A stretch of DNA of 64,000 nucleotides from Paludibacteraceae bacterium (lineage in GTDB: Bacteria > Bacteroidota > Bacteroidia > Bacteroidales > Paludibacteraceae): assembly GCA_017517845.1 (NCBI GenBank), contig JAFWXW010000018.1, forward strand, positions 1-64,000. The letters run 5' to 3'. A program made the position numbers and the translations under genes. A model generated the notes under the pieces. That model worked only from the letters and a program-made list of their open reading frames with translations, had not been told where the DNA came from and made no database searches. Of the stretch, positions 62,831 through 64,000 are shown one piece after another. Position 1 is the first letter of the stretch. Every line of letters starts with the position of its first letter.

Positions 62831-64000
62831 TCATTTTATGAAAGTTGCGAAGGCTTTATATGTCATATACACATCCATCTTCGATACCACCTCGTATGGA
62901 GCATGCATAGAAAGCACAGGCACACCCACATCTACAACATCTACATTTAGGTTAGCGATATAAGCAGCCACAGTACCACCGCCACCTAAATCGACACGAC
63001 CCAATTCTCCAGTCTGCCAAATTACGTTGTTTTTATCTAGTTTTGAATGAAGACCTGCAATAAATTCAGCATTAGCATCAGAAGAACCACTTTTGCCTCT
63101 AGCACCTGTAAATTTGGTAATAACTACACCACGATTCATAAATGATGAGTTTGCAGCCTCAAATACATCTGAGAATGTTGGGTCATATGCAGAATTAACA
63201 TCTGCAGAAAGACATTGAGAATTTGAGAATACCACGCGAGGTTTAGCACCCAATGTTTCAGAAATATCTTCTATAAAATAACGCATATACGCAGATTCTA
63301 GACCTGTATTACCCATGCTACCTATTTCTTCTTTGTCTGCCAATACCAAGATAGCTGTCTTTTTAGGATTTTCTAGTTCTAGGATAGCTTGAAGTGCAGT
63401 ATATGAACAAACTCTATCATCATGTCCGTATGCACCTATCATACTGCGGTCTAAACCTACATCTTTTGATTTAAGAGCAGGAACAGCTTCTAGCTCTGCA
63501 GATAAGAAGTCTTTTTCACACCAACCATACTTATCATTAAGTAATTTCATCACTTGTTTTTTCACGGCATTCTCCTTGGAATCATCCAATGGCATAGAAC
63601 CTACCAAAATATTAAGTTCTTCCCCTCTAATAATCTCATTTGCAGCACGTTTCATTTGGTCTTGTGCCAAGTGAGGAAGTAGGTCTGTTACATAAAATAC
63701 AGGGTCGTTTTCATCTTCACCTATGCATATTTCATGTTTTTCACCATTAGCAAGAATTACTACACCATGAAGAGAAAGAGGAATTGCCACCCATTGATAT
63801 TTTTTTATTCCACCATAATAATGAGTCTTGAAATATGCTATTTCATTTTTCTCAAACAATGGATTTTGCTTCAAATCCAAACGACAAGTATCTATATGAG
63901 CCGCCATTATATTTACACCTTCGGCAATATCATCTGTACCTATCACAGCCAAAATCACAGATTTATTTCTGTTTAGATAATAAACTTTATCACCAGCTTT
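62831..64000 (-). CDS. M18 family aminopeptidase, partial
   Basis: The C-terminal part of an M18 zinc aminopeptidase (aspartyl aminopeptidase family), at least 389 residues. The frame is open to the right window edge (first codons KAGDKVYYLNRNKS) and the N-terminus is missing. The internal GTG at 63958 is not the start. Metal-binding regions are MAAHIDTCR (His, Asp), GHDDRVCSYTAL, LADKEEIGSMGNTG (catalytic Glu pair) and SADVNSAYDP, with SMHAPYEVVSKMD at the end. It removes N-terminal residues from peptides in the cytoplasm. Family 18 enzymes have about 430-480 residues. Confidence 0.9.
   Translation of the reverse strand, partial: KAGDKVYYLNRNKSVILAVIGTDDIAEGVNIMAAHIDTCRLDLKQNPLFEKNEIAYFKTHYYGGIKKYQWVAIPLSLHGVVILANGEKHEICIGEDENDPVFYVTDLLPHLAQDQMKRAANEIIRGEELNILVGSMPLDDSKENAVKKQVMKLLNDKYGWCEKDFLSAELEAVPALKSKDVGLDRSMIGAYGHDDRVCSYTALQAILELENPKKTAILVLADKEEIGSMGNTGLESAYMRYFIEDISETLGAKPRVVFSNSQCLSADVNSAYDPTFSDVFEAANSSFMNRGVVITKFTGARGKSGSSDANAEFIAGLHSKLDKNNVIWQTGELGRVDLGGGGTVAAYIANLNVDVVDVGVPVLSMHAPYEVVSKMDVYMTYKAFATFIK

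Noticed and set aside
1..64000. tRNA or rRNA genes
   Set aside because: I looked for GGTTCGAAT-type T-arms and rRNA blocks and found none apart from the tmRNA. A weak tRNA could still be missed by eye.

Overview
The window is an A+T-rich chromosomal segment from a member of the Bacteroidota, most likely order Bacteroidales. The evidence is the gene content: a glycine-lipid synthase pair, a SprB/SprF-type type IX secretion pair, a Bacteroidetes-style division and cell-wall cluster, a tmRNA whose tag reads GENSYALAA, and several promoters of the Bacteroidetes form TTTG-N19/20-TAnnTTTG. I cannot name a species.

Layout. 0-1.3 kb: tandem 52-bp palindromic repeats next to a tyrosine recombinase. 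1.4-14.5 kb: mostly housekeeping genes (slipin/NfeD, pullulanase, Nif3, zinc-ribbon protein, purN, M23 peptidase with a MerR regulator, alkaline phosphatase, rplS, zapA, rny, ssrA, SIMPL protein, a small porin-like protein). Short heptamer repeats lie in the spacers of this part. 14.6-28.5 kb: a 4295-residue secreted protein with about 18 SprB repeats and a type B T9SS sorting domain, followed by its PorP/SprF-like partner. 28.6-30.4 kb: glsA-glsB. 30.5-45.4 kb: the dcw cluster mraZ-rsmH-ftsL-ftsI-murE-mraY-murD-ftsW-murG::murC-ftsQ-ftsA-ftsZ. Here murG and murC are fused in frame, the last ~34 codons of murC lie in another frame, and FtsA lacks its usual 1C subdomain. 45.4-50.9 kb: OmpH-like protein, pepD, small lipoproteins and TPR proteins, one of them broken.

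51-56.4 kb holds the most distinctive system. It has two small precursors with twin-arginine signals and CXXX cysteine repeats, a radical SAM-SPASM maturase, a second maturase that looks like a SPASM half without a radical SAM site, a 97-residue accessory protein, and tatA and tatC, nearly all spaced as one operon. The simplest reading is a RiPP pathway whose Cys-rich peptide is modified and folded in the cytoplasm and then exported by its own Tat translocase. A secreted protein with DnaJ-like CxxCxG motifs follows 9 nt after tatC and may belong to it.

56.4-59.6 kb is an accessory patch: a structured intergenic element, a shortened ORF6N protein, a transposase-like scrap, and an AbiEi/AbiEii toxin-antitoxin pair flanked by 24-bp direct repeats and followed by two perfect palindromes. 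59.7-64 kb returns to housekeeping genes: dnaX with an A10 slippery run at the gamma/tau boundary, rsmE, an MTA/SAH nucleosidase, and an M18 aminopeptidase cut by the window edge.

Three genes (murC, a TPR gene, dnaX) change frame at A-tracts. dnaX looks programmed. The other two could be mutation, slippage or sequencing error, and the sequence alone cannot separate these.
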